Assembly (NCBI GenBank): GCA_002305955.1
Contig: DBRH01000020.1
Span: 1 to 52,539 of the forward strand
Direction of reading: 5' to 3'
DNA length: 52,539 nucleotides
Source: Kosmotogaceae bacterium UBA1373
GTDB taxonomy: Bacteria > Thermotogota > Thermotogae > Petrotogales > Kosmotogaceae
The notes under the pieces: generated by a model
Seen by the model: the letters and a program-made list of their open reading frames with translations, nothing else
The model's database searches: none
Told to the model about the DNA's origin: nothing
Shown: positions 1-9,166 of the stretch, one piece after another
How the letters are laid out: each line of letters opens with the position of its first letter
Position numbering within the stretch: position 1 is the stretch's first letter
Program-made: the position numbers and the translations under genes

Positions 1-814
1 TACAGACCATAGGAACCGGTCAGTCCCCATTTTCGCCGCCGCGGTTTTCTGAAAGTCGGTTGACCTTTTTTATGTCGGATCTCTGTAAACTGTATTAGAG
101 TTATTCAAAATAAGTCTAGAAGGTAGAACGGGCAAGAGAAAGCGGCGAAGATGGTATACAATCGATCCGACGAGACGAAATTACGCTTATGTTAATGTGC
201 GTCTTTAATATCAGAAGAGGCAGATCGACGAAACTGAGTAATAAGATCAGAATACTCCGCAAAATGGAGTTAACGCGTTTCGAAGAAACGAAAAGCGATG
301 CGACAATAAGCATAACGAACAACGTTCTAAAAAAAGCATCCAGAGAATCCTGCATAGAAACCTCGAAAATGTGGGTCGGGTGATTGAAAGAGAGTCTTTT
401 TGGCAGCGCTTCCTTCAGAAATGTTAAGACCATAACCTTATCAGGCGAGACTTCAGGGAGAAAAACAGGGATCCTGACTAGGAGCTTGTCAGACATGGAG
501 GGAGAGCCTGCCCTGAAATGTTCCTATTCAGGGTTCCTATACTGTCATCCCGGACCCCGATCCGGGATCCACTCCTTAGAAAACCGTGATTCTGAGTCAA
601 GCTCAATGACGTATTAAGTGTGTCCAGCATGACGTAAAGAGAGGAAAGACCGGGATCCTGGCTAAGAGATTGCCAGGATGACTGGAAGGGAGAGCCTACC
701 CTAAGGAATCCCTATTCACTATTTATTCAAAAAGCAGCATATAAGTGAGTTTGGATCTCCGATGCTTTGACTGTTCTCTTCTGAATGTCGGGTGATCAAA
801 CACTGCTTTTCTTC
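1..814. repeat. Repeat-rich intergenic stretch, no convincing gene
   Basis: No reading frame here has a good ribosome-binding site or recognisable family. The segment is a patchwork of degenerate repeats. About 466-525 and 653-705 resemble each other: both run from a GGGATCCTG core through TTG-CAG to GGGAGAGCCT-CCCT. The segment at 604-653 (AATGA-G-ATTAAGTG core, ending GACCGGG) recurs imperfectly at 7801-7847. The segment at 11-37, with a GTCAGTCCC-ATTTTCGC core, recurs at about 2522-2549. A CCCGGA-CCCGATCCGGG inverted repeat lies near 549-568. This is likely decayed mobile or REP-like DNA. Confidence 0.5.
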
Positions 815-2026
815 TTATTTCCGGTATCTCTCAATAATCTGTATCGTTCGTTCAACTGCCTCCACTGCAAAGTGATGGTCTTGAGAGAAATTGATACGAA
901 AACTATCCGTGAATTTAGGACCAAATTCCGTTCCCGGCGTTACCGTTACACTGGCTAGAATCCTCAGGATTTTCACGAATTTTCCCATGGTAACGGTCAA
1001 CTCGGGTGTTTTTATAAAGAGATAGCTACCGGCTTCCGCTTTTCTGACTTTGACGCCTTCCACACCGCTGAGTAATGCCAGCAGATCGTCTCGAATCCTC
1101 TCGTGCGCTTTGGTCCTCTCTTCAATCCATCCTTCCGGTTCGTTGAACCACGACTTGAGTACCGCTTGAGAATAACCGCCGGCCCGCAGAGAGACGATGG
1201 CCTGCAGCTTTTCCATTCGCTTGATGATGTCTTTAGAACCAAAAGCGACTCCCAGCCGATAACCGCTTAAAGACTCTGTCTTGGACGGACCGATTATTGT
1301 GATCAGAGTTTCCGGTCGAATCTCCTGGGCACACAGATGCGTATACGCTCTGCCGTCGAATATCTGTCTTGAATTCAGCTGGTCTACAATTAGCGACACA
1401 CCGTATTTCTGTGCAAGGAAAGCGATAGACCGGACTTCGTCGGGCGAATAGACGACACCCGTAGGGTTGTTTGGATTGGAGAACAGGAAGACCTTAACTC
1501 CGTCTTTGAAAGCGTCCTCGAGCCGGTTCAAATCCAGGCCGGCCCGCTTATCGGATTCCAGATAATTCAACTCGACGGGAATCATTTCACCGTCAAAGAA
1601 TTGCGTCAGTTTTCTGTTGGCGAAATAGTCGGGTTCAACGATTGCAACTTTATCTCCCCGGCCGACCAGTGATCCCATCACCAGAAAGAGCGCCCCCTGT
1701 GTCCCCGGCGTAATGATGAGCTGCGTATCGGCAGAAATCTGGGTGTCGGTGAATGCGGAAAGCTTTTCGGCCAGAGCTTCCCGTATGTCGGTTCTTCCCT
1801 TGTATTCCGTATAGGCTTGCTCGCCGCCCGAGTAAACGCCTCTAATAAACGCGTCTAATGACTCAGGGGTCGGTTCAAACGCATCGACGTCCCCATGAGA
1901 AAAATCGACCGGTTTTCCGGGGATCTTCTCTCCTACGAGCTGGAGTTCCTCCTCGGCCTGCGTGACTTCCTGTCCGGGAGCGTTATCGACACCGAGTCTT
2001 GAGAACTTCGCTTCTAACTGATCCAT
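815..2026 (-). CDS. Pyridoxal-phosphate aminotransferase, class I/II
   Basis: Fold-type I PLP aminotransferase of 403 residues, the usual length. Visible motifs are SNPNNPTG (about 183-190), an Asp at about 215 that should contact the PLP ring nitrogen, and GPSKTESLSGYRLG, where Lys249 should be the Schiff-base lysine and Arg257 the phosphate anchor. A C-terminal SFRINFS holds the Arg expected to bind the substrate carboxylate. It would transfer an amino group between an amino acid and a 2-oxo acid in the cytoplasm; the substrate cannot be told from sequence. The residue usually Tyr after the Asp is replaced (VDQLN), so specificity may be unusual. A GGAAGGA motif lies about 10 bases upstream of the ATG. 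The gene stands alone between repeat-rich segments. Confidence 0.85.
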   Translation of the reverse strand: MDQLEAKFSRLGVDNAPGQEVTQAEEELQLVGEKIPGKPVDFSHGDVDAFEPTPESLDAFIRGVYSGGEQAYTEYKGRTDIREALAEKLSAFTDTQISADTQLIITPGTQGALFLVMGSLVGRGDKVAIVEPDYFANRKLTQFFDGEMIPVELNYLESDKRAGLDLNRLEDAFKDGVKVFLFSNPNNPTGVVYSPDEVRSIAFLAQKYGVSLIVDQLNSRQIFDGRAYTHLCAQEIRPETLITIIGPSKTESLSGYRLGVAFGSKDIIKRMEKLQAIVSLRAGGYSQAVLKSWFNEPEGWIEERTKAHERIRDDLLALLSGVEGVKVRKAEAGSYLFIKTPELTVTMGKFVKILRILASVTVTPGTEFGPKFTDSFRINFSQDHHFAVEAVERTIQIIERYRK

Positions 2027-2383
2027 TATCGCATCGTCCTTCCATCAGAGATTATTTCGCACCTGGCACACTTGTAGATTCCCGACACTTCCGCTTTCTG
2101 ACCGGTTGCGGCCATCTTTTTTGCTCCTCAATTTTAGCGAAAAGGCAGCATGCAAGCGAGTTTTGATTTCCAATACTTCGACCGTCATCTTTCGGCTCCT
2201 CATCGAAGCTCTCTCCGGATGAGGATCGCATAGAAACGCCCAAGCGAGACGGGAGTATCCCCATTTTATCATTTGAGAAATTGAAATCGAAGAGCATCTG
2301 CCGCAAATCCGGGGGGGTAGCAACTCTCGAGAAGAGCCGTCCTTCGTAAGAGCGAGAAGAAAAGAGAGAGAAAGAGAGATAAG

Positions 2384-2440
2384 TGAGAATTCTCGTCTTC
2401 TCGTGAGCGAAGCGAACTCTCGATGTTCCTTCTCTCGCGT
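2384..2440 (+). repeat. Dispersed repeat family A, copy 1
   Basis: A CT/AG-rich element with core TCTCGTGAGCG-AGCGAACTCTCG. It is preceded by GTGAGAATTCTCG, as in copy 3. Copies 2 (2549-2605) and 3 (7436-7504, opposite strand) share the core. A purine/pyrimidine tract (2340-2385) adjoins it. No protein is credible here. Confidence 0.6.
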
Positions 2441-2548
2441 TTTTCACTCTCGTCTTCTCATGATAGGAACATTACGTGATGACTGCATGGGAGAACTATA
2501 CACGAAAAATGGGACAGATGTCAGGAACTCGTCAGTCCCTATTTTCGC

Positions 2549-2605
2549 TCTCGCTTTCTCGTGAGCGGAGCGAACTCTCGGTGCTCTTTCCCGGCTCTTA
2601 TCCAG
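2549..2605 (+). repeat. Dispersed repeat family A, copy 2
   Basis: Nearly identical over about 55 bases to copy 3 at 7436-7504 on the other strand: CTCGCTTTCTCGTGAGCGG, then AGCGAACTCTCG, then CGGCTCTTA-CCAGC. The 2027-2665 interval contains only these repeats, plus the GTCAGTCCC-ATTTTCGC repeat at 2522-2549 that is also at the window start. Confidence 0.65.
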
Positions 2606-2665
2606 CGTACAGCTCGCATACCGTCATGGCGGAATCCGATCCGTCATCTCCGTAATTTCAATAAT

Positions 2666-5600
2666 CTAGAAACTGAAACTCTTTCCGTTGTTCGGTGTGA
2701 CGCCGTCCCAAAGGTATCCGGCCGCTTCGAGACTTTGAACGGTTGTTTTGTAGAATCCCGCTTCAAGTGGGGGAGAAATATAGAAATCGGTTGAGAGCCC
2801 GACATATCCGAGCAGATCTCTGTAATAGCTGTTATTACGGTAGATAGTTGCCGTTACGTATGCATCGGGTACAGGATAGCCATCGTAGTCCTGGACACTC
2901 ATTCTCACAATTAGCTGATGCTCCCAACCTATACCGGGTAACTCTCTGTACACTTCGTCATAGTCTATGTAGTTTATCTTCATCAGGACCGCCGAGGGGA
3001 TTTCTATGTAGGTTATTCTAACTTTTCCGTCGGCACCTTTACCTCCATTTACAGTTCCTCCATTACTTGTTCTATAGGCGCCGCTTCCTCCTCCGCCGGC
3101 CTTCTGTCCGTTGTTTGAACCGTTGTAGACAGGCATCCAGCCTCCGGCGCCTCCGCCTTCGTAACCTCCTGCACCACTGGCGTTGCCGTTAGAGTTTTCT
3201 CCGTCCTCAGTTGAGCCAGCTCCTCCGCCTCCACCTTTATCTCCATCTCCGCCCCCATACTTCACGTCGCCGACAGAGTCGTCTGTCGATCCTCCGTCAC
3301 CCGCGTAAGAGCCTGCACTGCCTGTAGGAATATAGGAGCCTCCCTTTCCGCCGGCCGCGACGACGAGATCAGTTCCAAAAACGCTTGACGAGCCGTCGTT
3401 TCCGTTCTGGTTTCCCACGCCTCCGTTTCCACCGTCACCGACTACGATGTTATAGGCCGGATTTGTAATGGTCACAACGCTTCTGGCGTAGGCTCCACCG
3501 CCCCCACCTCTAGCCGAAGTCGTCGTCCTTCCGGACGATCTGCCTCCTCCGCCTCCTCCACCACCCCAGGCCTCGATAAAAACCTCTGTCTGCCCTTTGT
3601 TGCGGAAGAGATATGTCCCAGGTTCTTCGTATGTATCTGTCTTCATCTGCATATCTATCTCGAGCCCCTCTTCTACTTTGAATCTGCCCTCGGAAGATAT
3701 GGCCGCGGCAGTACTGAAGTGATCGTAAGTGAAGTGAATTCTATACTTGTATATATCGTCCGGTAGGGCGAGTGAGTTCTCGAGATAGTACTCGAGATCT
3801 GTGACATCTTTCACTTCGAAGGCGCCTGCAAAGACAAAGTCAACGTTTCTTCCGGTATAGGTTGACCGGTGTTTGAGCCTGAACCAATAACTTCCCGCTA
3901 GAAGGTTCGCCGTTCCCGTCTCAGCGTTGCCGTGGTTCAGAGTCGCCACGAGATCTCCTTCTTCCATACTCGCCTTCGAGTAGATCTTGATCTCGAACAG
4001 TCCTGTGAGAACCTTTGCGGTAGTCTTGAAGTTCACCGCGTACCTCTTTGCCTGCATGGCGATTTGGAAGTCAAGGTTTTTATTGTTCACGTCAAAATAC
4101 AATTCGGAGTCCTCGTATCCCTGTTTTGAAGCTTTGAACTCGTAGGATCCACTCTCAAGGGCGATGGACGTTTCGCCGTTCGCGTCCGTGACCAGCGGAT
4201 CACCCCCCGGGAGGTAATCGTAAAATGGATCGGAAAAATACTTATAAAGCTGTATCGATACACCTGCAAGATTGTTTACTTCCTTGAAGGAGATTGCATA
4301 ACCTGTGCGTGCGAAGTTCGCGGTAACTGTCGCATCTTCAGAGGGCATCGTGTAGTTGGTTTCCGCTTCGTTTGGAGATTCAACAGAGCCGGCCGTCGCG
4401 GTCCAGTTGACGAATTCGAAGTTCTCGGCAGGCAGAGCCGTCAGGTGAACCTTCTGACCCGCTTCATAAGTTCCGGCTCCCTCGACTATTCCGCCCTCTT
4501 CGGGACTGGCCTCTGTAAACAGAGAATGACTTGAACCCCAGCCCTCCCAGGCCGGTTGAGGAACGCCGAGCTCCACGACGCACACCTGCGTATCGTTGAC
4601 CCTTACATACAGCTTTTCAGGATAGTCGTCCAGCGTCTCGCCTTCGCCGTAAGTGAGGGTGATCTCATGCGGCCAGTCGGTAGCATCGAGCTTCGCACCG
4701 GTCAGCGCGTACGGCGTTCCCTGCGAGAAAGGGCCTTCTTCTTCTCCATAGCCCCCGACGAACAAGACTCCCGTGTCCGGCCAGATTTCGAGTTCTACGA
4801 CCTCCGGCGGCAGTTCCGATGCGTCGCCTCTCAGAACGATGTCATAAGAGGCCATGCCCAATCCGTGATAGACAGTGACGGTAACCAGCGAATCGAACAG
4901 GTAGCTCCAGCCAAGAAAGTTCGCCTCGATAGTTCTGTCTCCATTCACCAGGATCTCATATATCCTTTCCGTGCTCAACTCCTGGCCGTCCTCGGTCCAG
5001 TTGCGAAAGTAATGACACTCTCCCGGCACCGCTTCGGCCTCCAGTGTGCTCCCACAAAGGTGCGTCGCTTCGTATGTTTCTACGGCCGCCGCGCCGTCAA
5101 CCTTTATCTTTCCGGCGTCTTGAGGGTCGGGATCGATCTTGACAGTGTGCTGGCTTATCGCGAACCTGGCGGTCAGGTCTCTCCCATGATAGACTTCGAA
5201 AGCGTAAGGGTTGCTTATACTGACTTGCGTCCCGTTTTCATACCAGCCGACAAAATCGTAGCAATCTGTGGGGAAGGCCTCCAATCTGATTTCTTCTCCA
5301 TAGCGGTGGTCTCCGGCATAAGGTGCGGTCACTTCATGATTGTCCACGGTAATCGTCCCGGAATTAGAGGGATCGACATCGACAGTTATCTCGAAATAAG
5401 ACGGCCCGTAATTGGCGTAGATGTCGAACTTCCCGGGGAATTGCGGGACATCGCCGGCCGTCAGATGATAGAGCAGCGGATCGGCCTCTCCGATCCTGTG
5501 AGCCTCTTCCAGGCCCGGATCGTCGTACCAGGCCAGAAAGACGTAATCAACGCCGGGAAAGGCGTCTGCGACAAGGTTGTCGGACACTCCTTCCGCGCAG

Positions 5601-6463
5601 AAGCTTCCATGATATACGACCGAGCCGGCGTTGATCGCGGGATCTCCCCAGCCCTCGGGAACAGCGTGAAAAGCAACTTCGTATAAATAGACGCGGTCCT
5701 TGATGTCGAATCTTCTGCGAGAGCGAGCATCGACCGCGGTCGGGCTTATGAGATCATTTCCGATCGCGACTTCATAGTCCGTCTTTTTGGCGGCTTCAGG
5801 AAAGTCGAAATACCTCCAGATATCCTCCACCCTTAGAAGAAAGGCCGCCTCTCCGGCATTCACCGGATCTTCCGCCCTGAGTATCACCCTGCTTATCCTG
5901 TATCTGTCTACGGGTGATAGCTCTTCGAGGTAATCGGCAGAGTAGAATACAAAGAGCCTTTCTCCGCCGATATCCGCCGGGCCGAACCATCCCGCGTAAG
6001 GATAGACGAGGAAGAAATCTTCATCTACCGGGAACGAGCTCGCCGTTATATAGATACCCGTGCGGCTGTCGACAGAACCCGTTACGAATTCATCTTCAGC
6101 GGCTGCTATAGAGACCGATTTTCTGGCGAGCTCTTTGCCGTTCGTATCTCTGGCAACGAGCGTCAGCTCTTTGACGCCACTCTCGACTACTAGATCCTCG
6201 ACAGTTGCCTGTCCCTTTTCAAGCTTAAAATCGCTTTGAGATACGAATCCGTCCGCAATGATCTCCAGGCTTACCGCGGCGTTGCTCTTCGCGACAGACA
6301 GCTCTGCCTTGAATTCATTCTGATTCAACAGCGGCCATTTTGCGACCTGAGTGAACCTGGCATCTATCTTAACCTCTCCCCGGAACTTCAGACAGCCGGA
6401 TAACAAAAACAACACAAAAACAGCAAATACGAAGAAAGCTATAGTGAGCGCTCTTTTCTTCAT
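2666..6463 (-). CDS. Large lipoprotein with InlB-like B-repeats and a glycine-rich domain
   Basis: A 1265-residue predicted lipoprotein. The signal peptide ends in the lipobox LLSG-Cys24, so it should be lipid-anchored in the envelope. Three B-repeat-like units (consensus start, GAG-Y--G, L-A-P, F--W, ending T-A-F) sit at about 356-434, 438-516 and 646-720. Residues about 725-900 hold PEGA/carboxypeptidase-regulatory-like beta segments. Residues 948-1152 form a glycine-rich domain that begins with VFIEAWGGGGGGGG and has many GGxGG turns, then a 110-residue tail. Such domains occur in adhesins and tail-fibre-like proteins, which suggests surface binding; the ligand is unknown. The ATG follows a GGGGAGGT site. 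The gene lies 126 bases downstream of a smaller B-repeat lipoprotein and probably shares its promoter. Confidence 0.8.
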   Translation of the reverse strand: MKKRALTIAFFVFAVFVLFLLSGCLKFRGEVKIDARFTQVAKWPLLNQNEFKAELSVAKSNAAVSLEIIADGFVSQSDFKLEKGQATVEDLVVESGVKELTLVARDTNGKELARKSVSIAAAEDEFVTGSVDSRTGIYITASSFPVDEDFFLVYPYAGWFGPADIGGERLFVFYSADYLEELSPVDRYRISRVILRAEDPVNAGEAAFLLRVEDIWRYFDFPEAAKKTDYEVAIGNDLISPTAVDARSRRRFDIKDRVYLYEVAFHAVPEGWGDPAINAGSVVYHGSFCAEGVSDNLVADAFPGVDYVFLAWYDDPGLEEAHRIGEADPLLYHLTAGDVPQFPGKFDIYANYGPSYFEITVDVDPSNSGTITVDNHEVTAPYAGDHRYGEEIRLEAFPTDCYDFVGWYENGTQVSISNPYAFEVYHGRDLTARFAISQHTVKIDPDPQDAGKIKVDGAAAVETYEATHLCGSTLEAEAVPGECHYFRNWTEDGQELSTERIYEILVNGDRTIEANFLGWSYLFDSLVTVTVYHGLGMASYDIVLRGDASELPPEVVELEIWPDTGVLFVGGYGEEEGPFSQGTPYALTGAKLDATDWPHEITLTYGEGETLDDYPEKLYVRVNDTQVCVVELGVPQPAWEGWGSSHSLFTEASPEEGGIVEGAGTYEAGQKVHLTALPAENFEFVNWTATAGSVESPNEAETNYTMPSEDATVTANFARTGYAISFKEVNNLAGVSIQLYKYFSDPFYDYLPGGDPLVTDANGETSIALESGSYEFKASKQGYEDSELYFDVNNKNLDFQIAMQAKRYAVNFKTTAKVLTGLFEIKIYSKASMEEGDLVATLNHGNAETGTANLLAGSYWFRLKHRSTYTGRNVDFVFAGAFEVKDVTDLEYYLENSLALPDDIYKYRIHFTYDHFSTAAAISSEGRFKVEEGLEIDMQMKTDTYEEPGTYLFRNKGQTEVFIEAWGGGGGGGGRSSGRTTTSARGGGGGAYARSVVTITNPAYNIVVGDGGNGGVGNQNGNDGSSSVFGTDLVVAAGGKGGSYIPTGSAGSYAGDGGSTDDSVGDVKYGGGDGDKGGGGGAGSTEDGENSNGNASGAGGYEGGGAGGWMPVYNGSNNGQKAGGGGSGAYRTSNGGTVNGGKGADGKVRITYIEIPSAVLMKINYIDYDEVYRELPGIGWEHQLIVRMSVQDYDGYPVPDAYVTATIYRNNSYYRDLLGYVGLSTDFYISPPLEAGFYKTTVQSLEAAGYLWDGVTPNNGKSFSF

Positions 6464-6589
6464 GGCATACCGACCTCCCCGTCCAAAAACCGTTTATGGT
6501 CTCGGCGATCCAAATCTACTCGACAATCCAAAACAATCCTTTCATCCAAAAGTCTTCTCAAAGGCGCAAAAAAGAAGTGCCAAGAAAAT

Positions 6590-7156
6590 CTAAGGTTTTT
6601 GCTCTATGCTAAAAGTGCAATAAGAGACCCTTGTGTTCCCCGCATATGCCAGAATCGTCGTTTCCTCTACGCCGGGATTGGTGTAGAACTCGGAGAATCG
6701 TATCCAGCCCGTCTCGTCTGGAAAGACCTCGCTCTTTGGGAAGGAGATTTCGTCTCTGTCTTGGAAGTCGATTTTTGTCACTCTTCCATTAACTTTGATT
6801 TTCACATCGTACTTGCAGCCGGCTATATTCGAACCCAACAAAAGAAAATCGACTTCTAGAAAGGCCTTTTCAAATTTCGCCGCCAGATTTTGGCTTTTCT
6901 GTATGGCGAAGGCATATTCACGGTCTAAGCTGACCAGAGAGTCGTTCTCTACGTCATACCAACCGATAAACATGAAGCACTCGGTCGCGTCTGCGGTTAT
7001 TGTTATATAGTCACCCTTCAGATATACTCCCGTCCCAGCTACGGTTCCGCCGCCCTGAGGGATCGCAGACAACGTCAACACAACCGGCTTTATAAGGCAG
7101 GAAGTCAGCATAGTAAGGAGATACAGCAAGAAGATCACAATCAGTACTTTTCGCAT
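6590..7156 (-). CDS. Small lipoprotein with one InlB-like B-repeat
   Basis: A predicted lipoprotein of 188 residues from the ATG at 7156, chosen because GGAGGG lies 8 bases upstream; a GTG 15 bases further up has no such site. The signal peptide MRKVLIVIFLLYLLTMLTSC gives lipid-anchored Cys20. Residues about 26-95 resemble one B-repeat (GGGTVAGTGVYLKGD, then FIGWYD, ending LAAKFEKA). The rest, about 95-188, is a beta-rich domain I do not recognise. It shares repeat type and membrane anchoring with the large lipoprotein downstream, so the two probably act together at the envelope. It is the first gene of the pair and has a good promoter at 7306-7334. Confidence 0.75.
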   Translation of the reverse strand: MRKVLIVIFLLYLLTMLTSCLIKPVVLTLSAIPQGGGTVAGTGVYLKGDYITITADATECFMFIGWYDVENDSLVSLDREYAFAIQKSQNLAAKFEKAFLEVDFLLLGSNIAGCKYDVKIKVNGRVTKIDFQDRDEISFPKSEVFPDETGWIRFSEFYTNPGVEETTILAYAGNTRVSYCTFSIEQKP

Positions 7157-7305
7157 CCAGATTCCCTCCACTCGACGATCTTTCAGAAGCGGAGAATTCC
7201 AATCCGGCTATACTCCAAGTTACGAAAATGTGCGATTGGAAAGACATCCCTGGTACTCGGTAATTTCAAGTATTCAAACCAACGACTGTATATTTTAGAT
7301 GAGAT

Positions 7306-7334
7306 ATTATATCATTTCACTTGCAAAATACAAA
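7306..7334 (-). promoter_or_regulatory. Promoter of the lipoprotein pair
   Basis: Read on the minus strand, TTTGTA and TATAAT are separated by 17 bases, with an extended -10 (TGATATAAT). It lies about 150 bases upstream of the first lipoprotein start. The -10 is strong and the -35 partial. Confidence 0.6.
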
Positions 7335-7435
7335 GCCTCTTCTAAACCTGACAATGCAAGAAAACGACCTGAAGGGAATAAGACTGTCATCCAGTAGTGT
7401 TCCTAACAAGAACGGTTGTTGGTGGTGCGTTGTTT

Positions 7436-7504
7436 GTTGCTGGTAAGAGCCGAAAAAGAACGTCGAGAGTTCGCTCCGCTCACGAGAAAGCGAGAATTCT
7501 CACA
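7436..7504 (-). repeat. Dispersed repeat family A, copy 3 (inverted)
   Basis: Copy 3 of the element at 2384-2440 and 2549-2605, on the opposite strand. Together they bracket the two lipoprotein genes as an inverted pair about 4.8 kb apart. The element abuts the IS110 stub directly. Confidence 0.65.
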
Positions 7505-7529
7505 TCTCTCTCTTTCTCTCTTCTCTCTC

Positions 7530-7630
7530 TCCTCTTGTTTGTACTTCATGCTTTTCATTTTCTTCTTCTCTGGTAAATAGAAACAAACGTCAAAACTTTC
7601 ACTGGATATGTCGACTCCTGCATACAACAT
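7530..7630 (-). pseudogene. IS110-family transposase, N-terminal stub
   Basis: From an ATG at 7630, with an AAAGGAGG site 8 bases upstream, the frame starts MLYAGVDISSESFDVCFYLP. This resembles the start of IS110-type DEDD transposases, including the first catalytic Asp in GVDIS. After about 32 codons the frame runs into AG-rich low-complexity sequence and repeat family A, so the catalytic and tyrosine-rich remainder is gone. It is an intact 5' end with ribosome-binding site and no functional product. The recognition rests on a short segment. Confidence 0.6.
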
Positions 7631-7940
7631 GAGGGTTCCTCCTTTCACAACCTCGTACAAGGTGCGGTCTTTTCGACCATTACTCTCAATTGTGTTAAGA
7701 AGGGTGCCCAACCTGGCACACAGGCTCTAAGCCTAAGGATGACGACTGGCTACTCCCTCTACCCTCATTCTATACTCTCTCTCTTATGACAATACACGAG
7801 AATGATGCATTAAGTGAGTCCGTCATTATGGGAAGTAAAGGACCGGGCAATTGGTGTCAGCGCTATTTTTACGACAGACAGGTATTATATAATTCAAATA
7901 GCCAACTATCCGGGAAAATAGAATACAAGGGGGTCTTTTC

Positions 7941-8735
7941 ATGAAGGTATTTATTAGTGCAGACATCGAAGGAACGGCCGGGATAGCTTCCTGGGATGAA
8001 ACAAATAAGGGTCACGCCGATTACACGTACTTCTCAAGGCAGATGACGGCCGAAGTGAAGGCCGCAATAAGCGGGGCTATGAAGGCCGGCGCCTCGGAGA
8101 TATTAATAAAAGACGCTCACGGTAGCGCCAGGAACATCGACCCGTCGGTACTTCCCGATAGCGTAAGGATAATCAGGGGTTGGGCCCGAGATCCTTTCAT
8201 GATGATGCAGGGAATAGACGGCTCCTTCGACGCCGTCGTTTTCACCGGCTACCATTCGCCGTCCGGGAGAGGACTAAACCCTCTTTCGCACACGATGACG
8301 GGAGATATCTTCTCTTTGAAAATCAATGGGGAACTGGTGAGCGAATTTCTCATGAACGCTATGTCGGCAGCATATTATAAGGTTCCAGTCGTCTTTCTGA
8401 GCGGAGATTCGGGGATTGCAAAGATCGCCCGTGATAAAGTTCCAGATATAGAGACGGTCGTAACTAACACCGGAAGCGGTTCGTCGGTCGATTCAATCCA
8501 TCCTGCGAAGGTCGTCAAAATGATCGAAGAGGGCGTCTCTAGAGCGCTTTCAACCGGCTCCATAAAGCCGATTGTTCTTCCGGAAAAGTTCGAAGTAGAG
8601 GTCGTGTATGTAGAACACACACAGGCCCACAGATTATCCTTCTTCCCAGGGGTCGAGAAAGTAGATGACAGAACGCTAACCTTTACCGAGAGTGACTACT
8701 TCGAGGTGTTGAGGAAGCTACTGTTCTTACTGTAG
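7941..8735 (+). CDS. dppA: M55-family D-aminopeptidase (DppA-like)
   Basis: A 264-residue protein of peptidase family M55, zinc aminopeptidases that release N-terminal D-amino acids from short peptides, usually as a decamer. The expected metal ligands are visible: Asp8 and Glu10 in SADIEG, His60 in KDAHGSARN, His105 in GYHSPSG, and a Glu at about 131, all close to the Bacillus DppA positions. It probably helps recycle D-amino-acid peptides such as peptidoglycan fragments; the substrate is inferred from the family. No dipeptide transporter is adjacent. An AAGGGGG site precedes the ATG, and a TATAAT at 7888-7893 with an imperfect upstream TTTTTA may be its promoter. Confidence 0.88.
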   Translation: MKVFISADIEGTAGIASWDETNKGHADYTYFSRQMTAEVKAAISGAMKAGASEILIKDAHGSARNIDPSVLPDSVRIIRGWARDPFMMMQGIDGSFDAVVFTGYHSPSGRGLNPLSHTMTGDIFSLKINGELVSEFLMNAMSAAYYKVPVVFLSGDSGIAKIARDKVPDIETVVTNTGSGSSVDSIHPAKVVKMIEEGVSRALSTGSIKPIVLPEKFEVEVVYVEHTQAHRLSFFPGVEKVDDRTLTFTESDYFEVLRKLLFLL

Positions 8736-8826
8736 CTGAAACGGTGCTTTTATAGCTTAAACCCGAATGTGTTCTGTCCAGTCATACAATGGTAAGGCTC
8801 ACCGAATTTAGAAAAGGAGGTTCTTT

Positions 8827-9159
8827 ATGAGCAACTATCATGAACCGTACGAAGCGCTTAATGAAAAGGCGAGGAATATCTCCAGGGCTTTGAACAGCCT
8901 CAAGGAGGAAATCGAAGCCATAGACTGGTACAACCAGAGAGTCGAGGCTTCGTCTGACCCTGAACTGAAGGCTATCATGGCCCACAACCGTGACGAGGAG
9001 ATCGAGCACGCCTGCATGGCCCTCGAATGGCTCAGGAGAAACATGAACGGCTGGGACGAAGAGCTCAGGACTTATCTCTTCACTTCCGTACCGGTTACGG
9101 AGGCAGAAGAGACCGGCGAGTCGGCGGGTAATGGCCGGTTGAAAATAGGAAAGCTATAA
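8827..9159 (+). CDS. Encapsulated ferritin (encapsulin cargo)
   Basis: A 110-residue encapsulated ferritin. These proteins form a ring of dimers with a ferroxidase centre across the dimer interface and oxidise Fe(II) for storage inside the encapsulin shell. The residues seen in characterised members are present in register: Glu27, Glu28, Glu30, Trp34 and Tyr35 (EEIEAIDWYNQR), then Glu58 and His61 (NRDEEIEH). After about residue 90 comes a flexible linker, then the C-terminal GRLKIGKL, which matches the short cargo-loading peptides that dock inside encapsulins. An AAAAGGAGG site precedes the ATG. The stop is 7 bases from the shell gene, so the two are certainly co-transcribed. Confidence 0.9.
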   Translation: MSNYHEPYEALNEKARNISRALNSLKEEIEAIDWYNQRVEASSDPELKAIMAHNRDEEIEHACMALEWLRRNMNGWDEELRTYLFTSVPVTEAEETGESAGNGRLKIGKL

Positions 9160-9166
9160 GGAGGGA

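Noticed and set aside
116..496. A 126-codon minus-strand open frame in the repeat-rich start
   Set aside because: No ribosome-binding site and no recognisable family; it runs through degenerate repeats, and competing frames exist on the other strand.
2340..2385. AG/CT-rich tract as a CRISPR or tandem-repeat array
   Set aside because: No regular repeat and spacer units; it is low-complexity purine sequence next to repeat family A.
2045..2447. Overlapping minus-strand open frames near the family A repeats
   Set aside because: Composition follows AG-rich repeats and two frames compete; no site or motif.
4556..5686. A 376-codon plus-strand open frame opposite the large lipoprotein
   Set aside because: The lipoprotein frame has a signal peptide, lipobox, repeats and RBS; the opposite frame is a shadow of its codon pattern.
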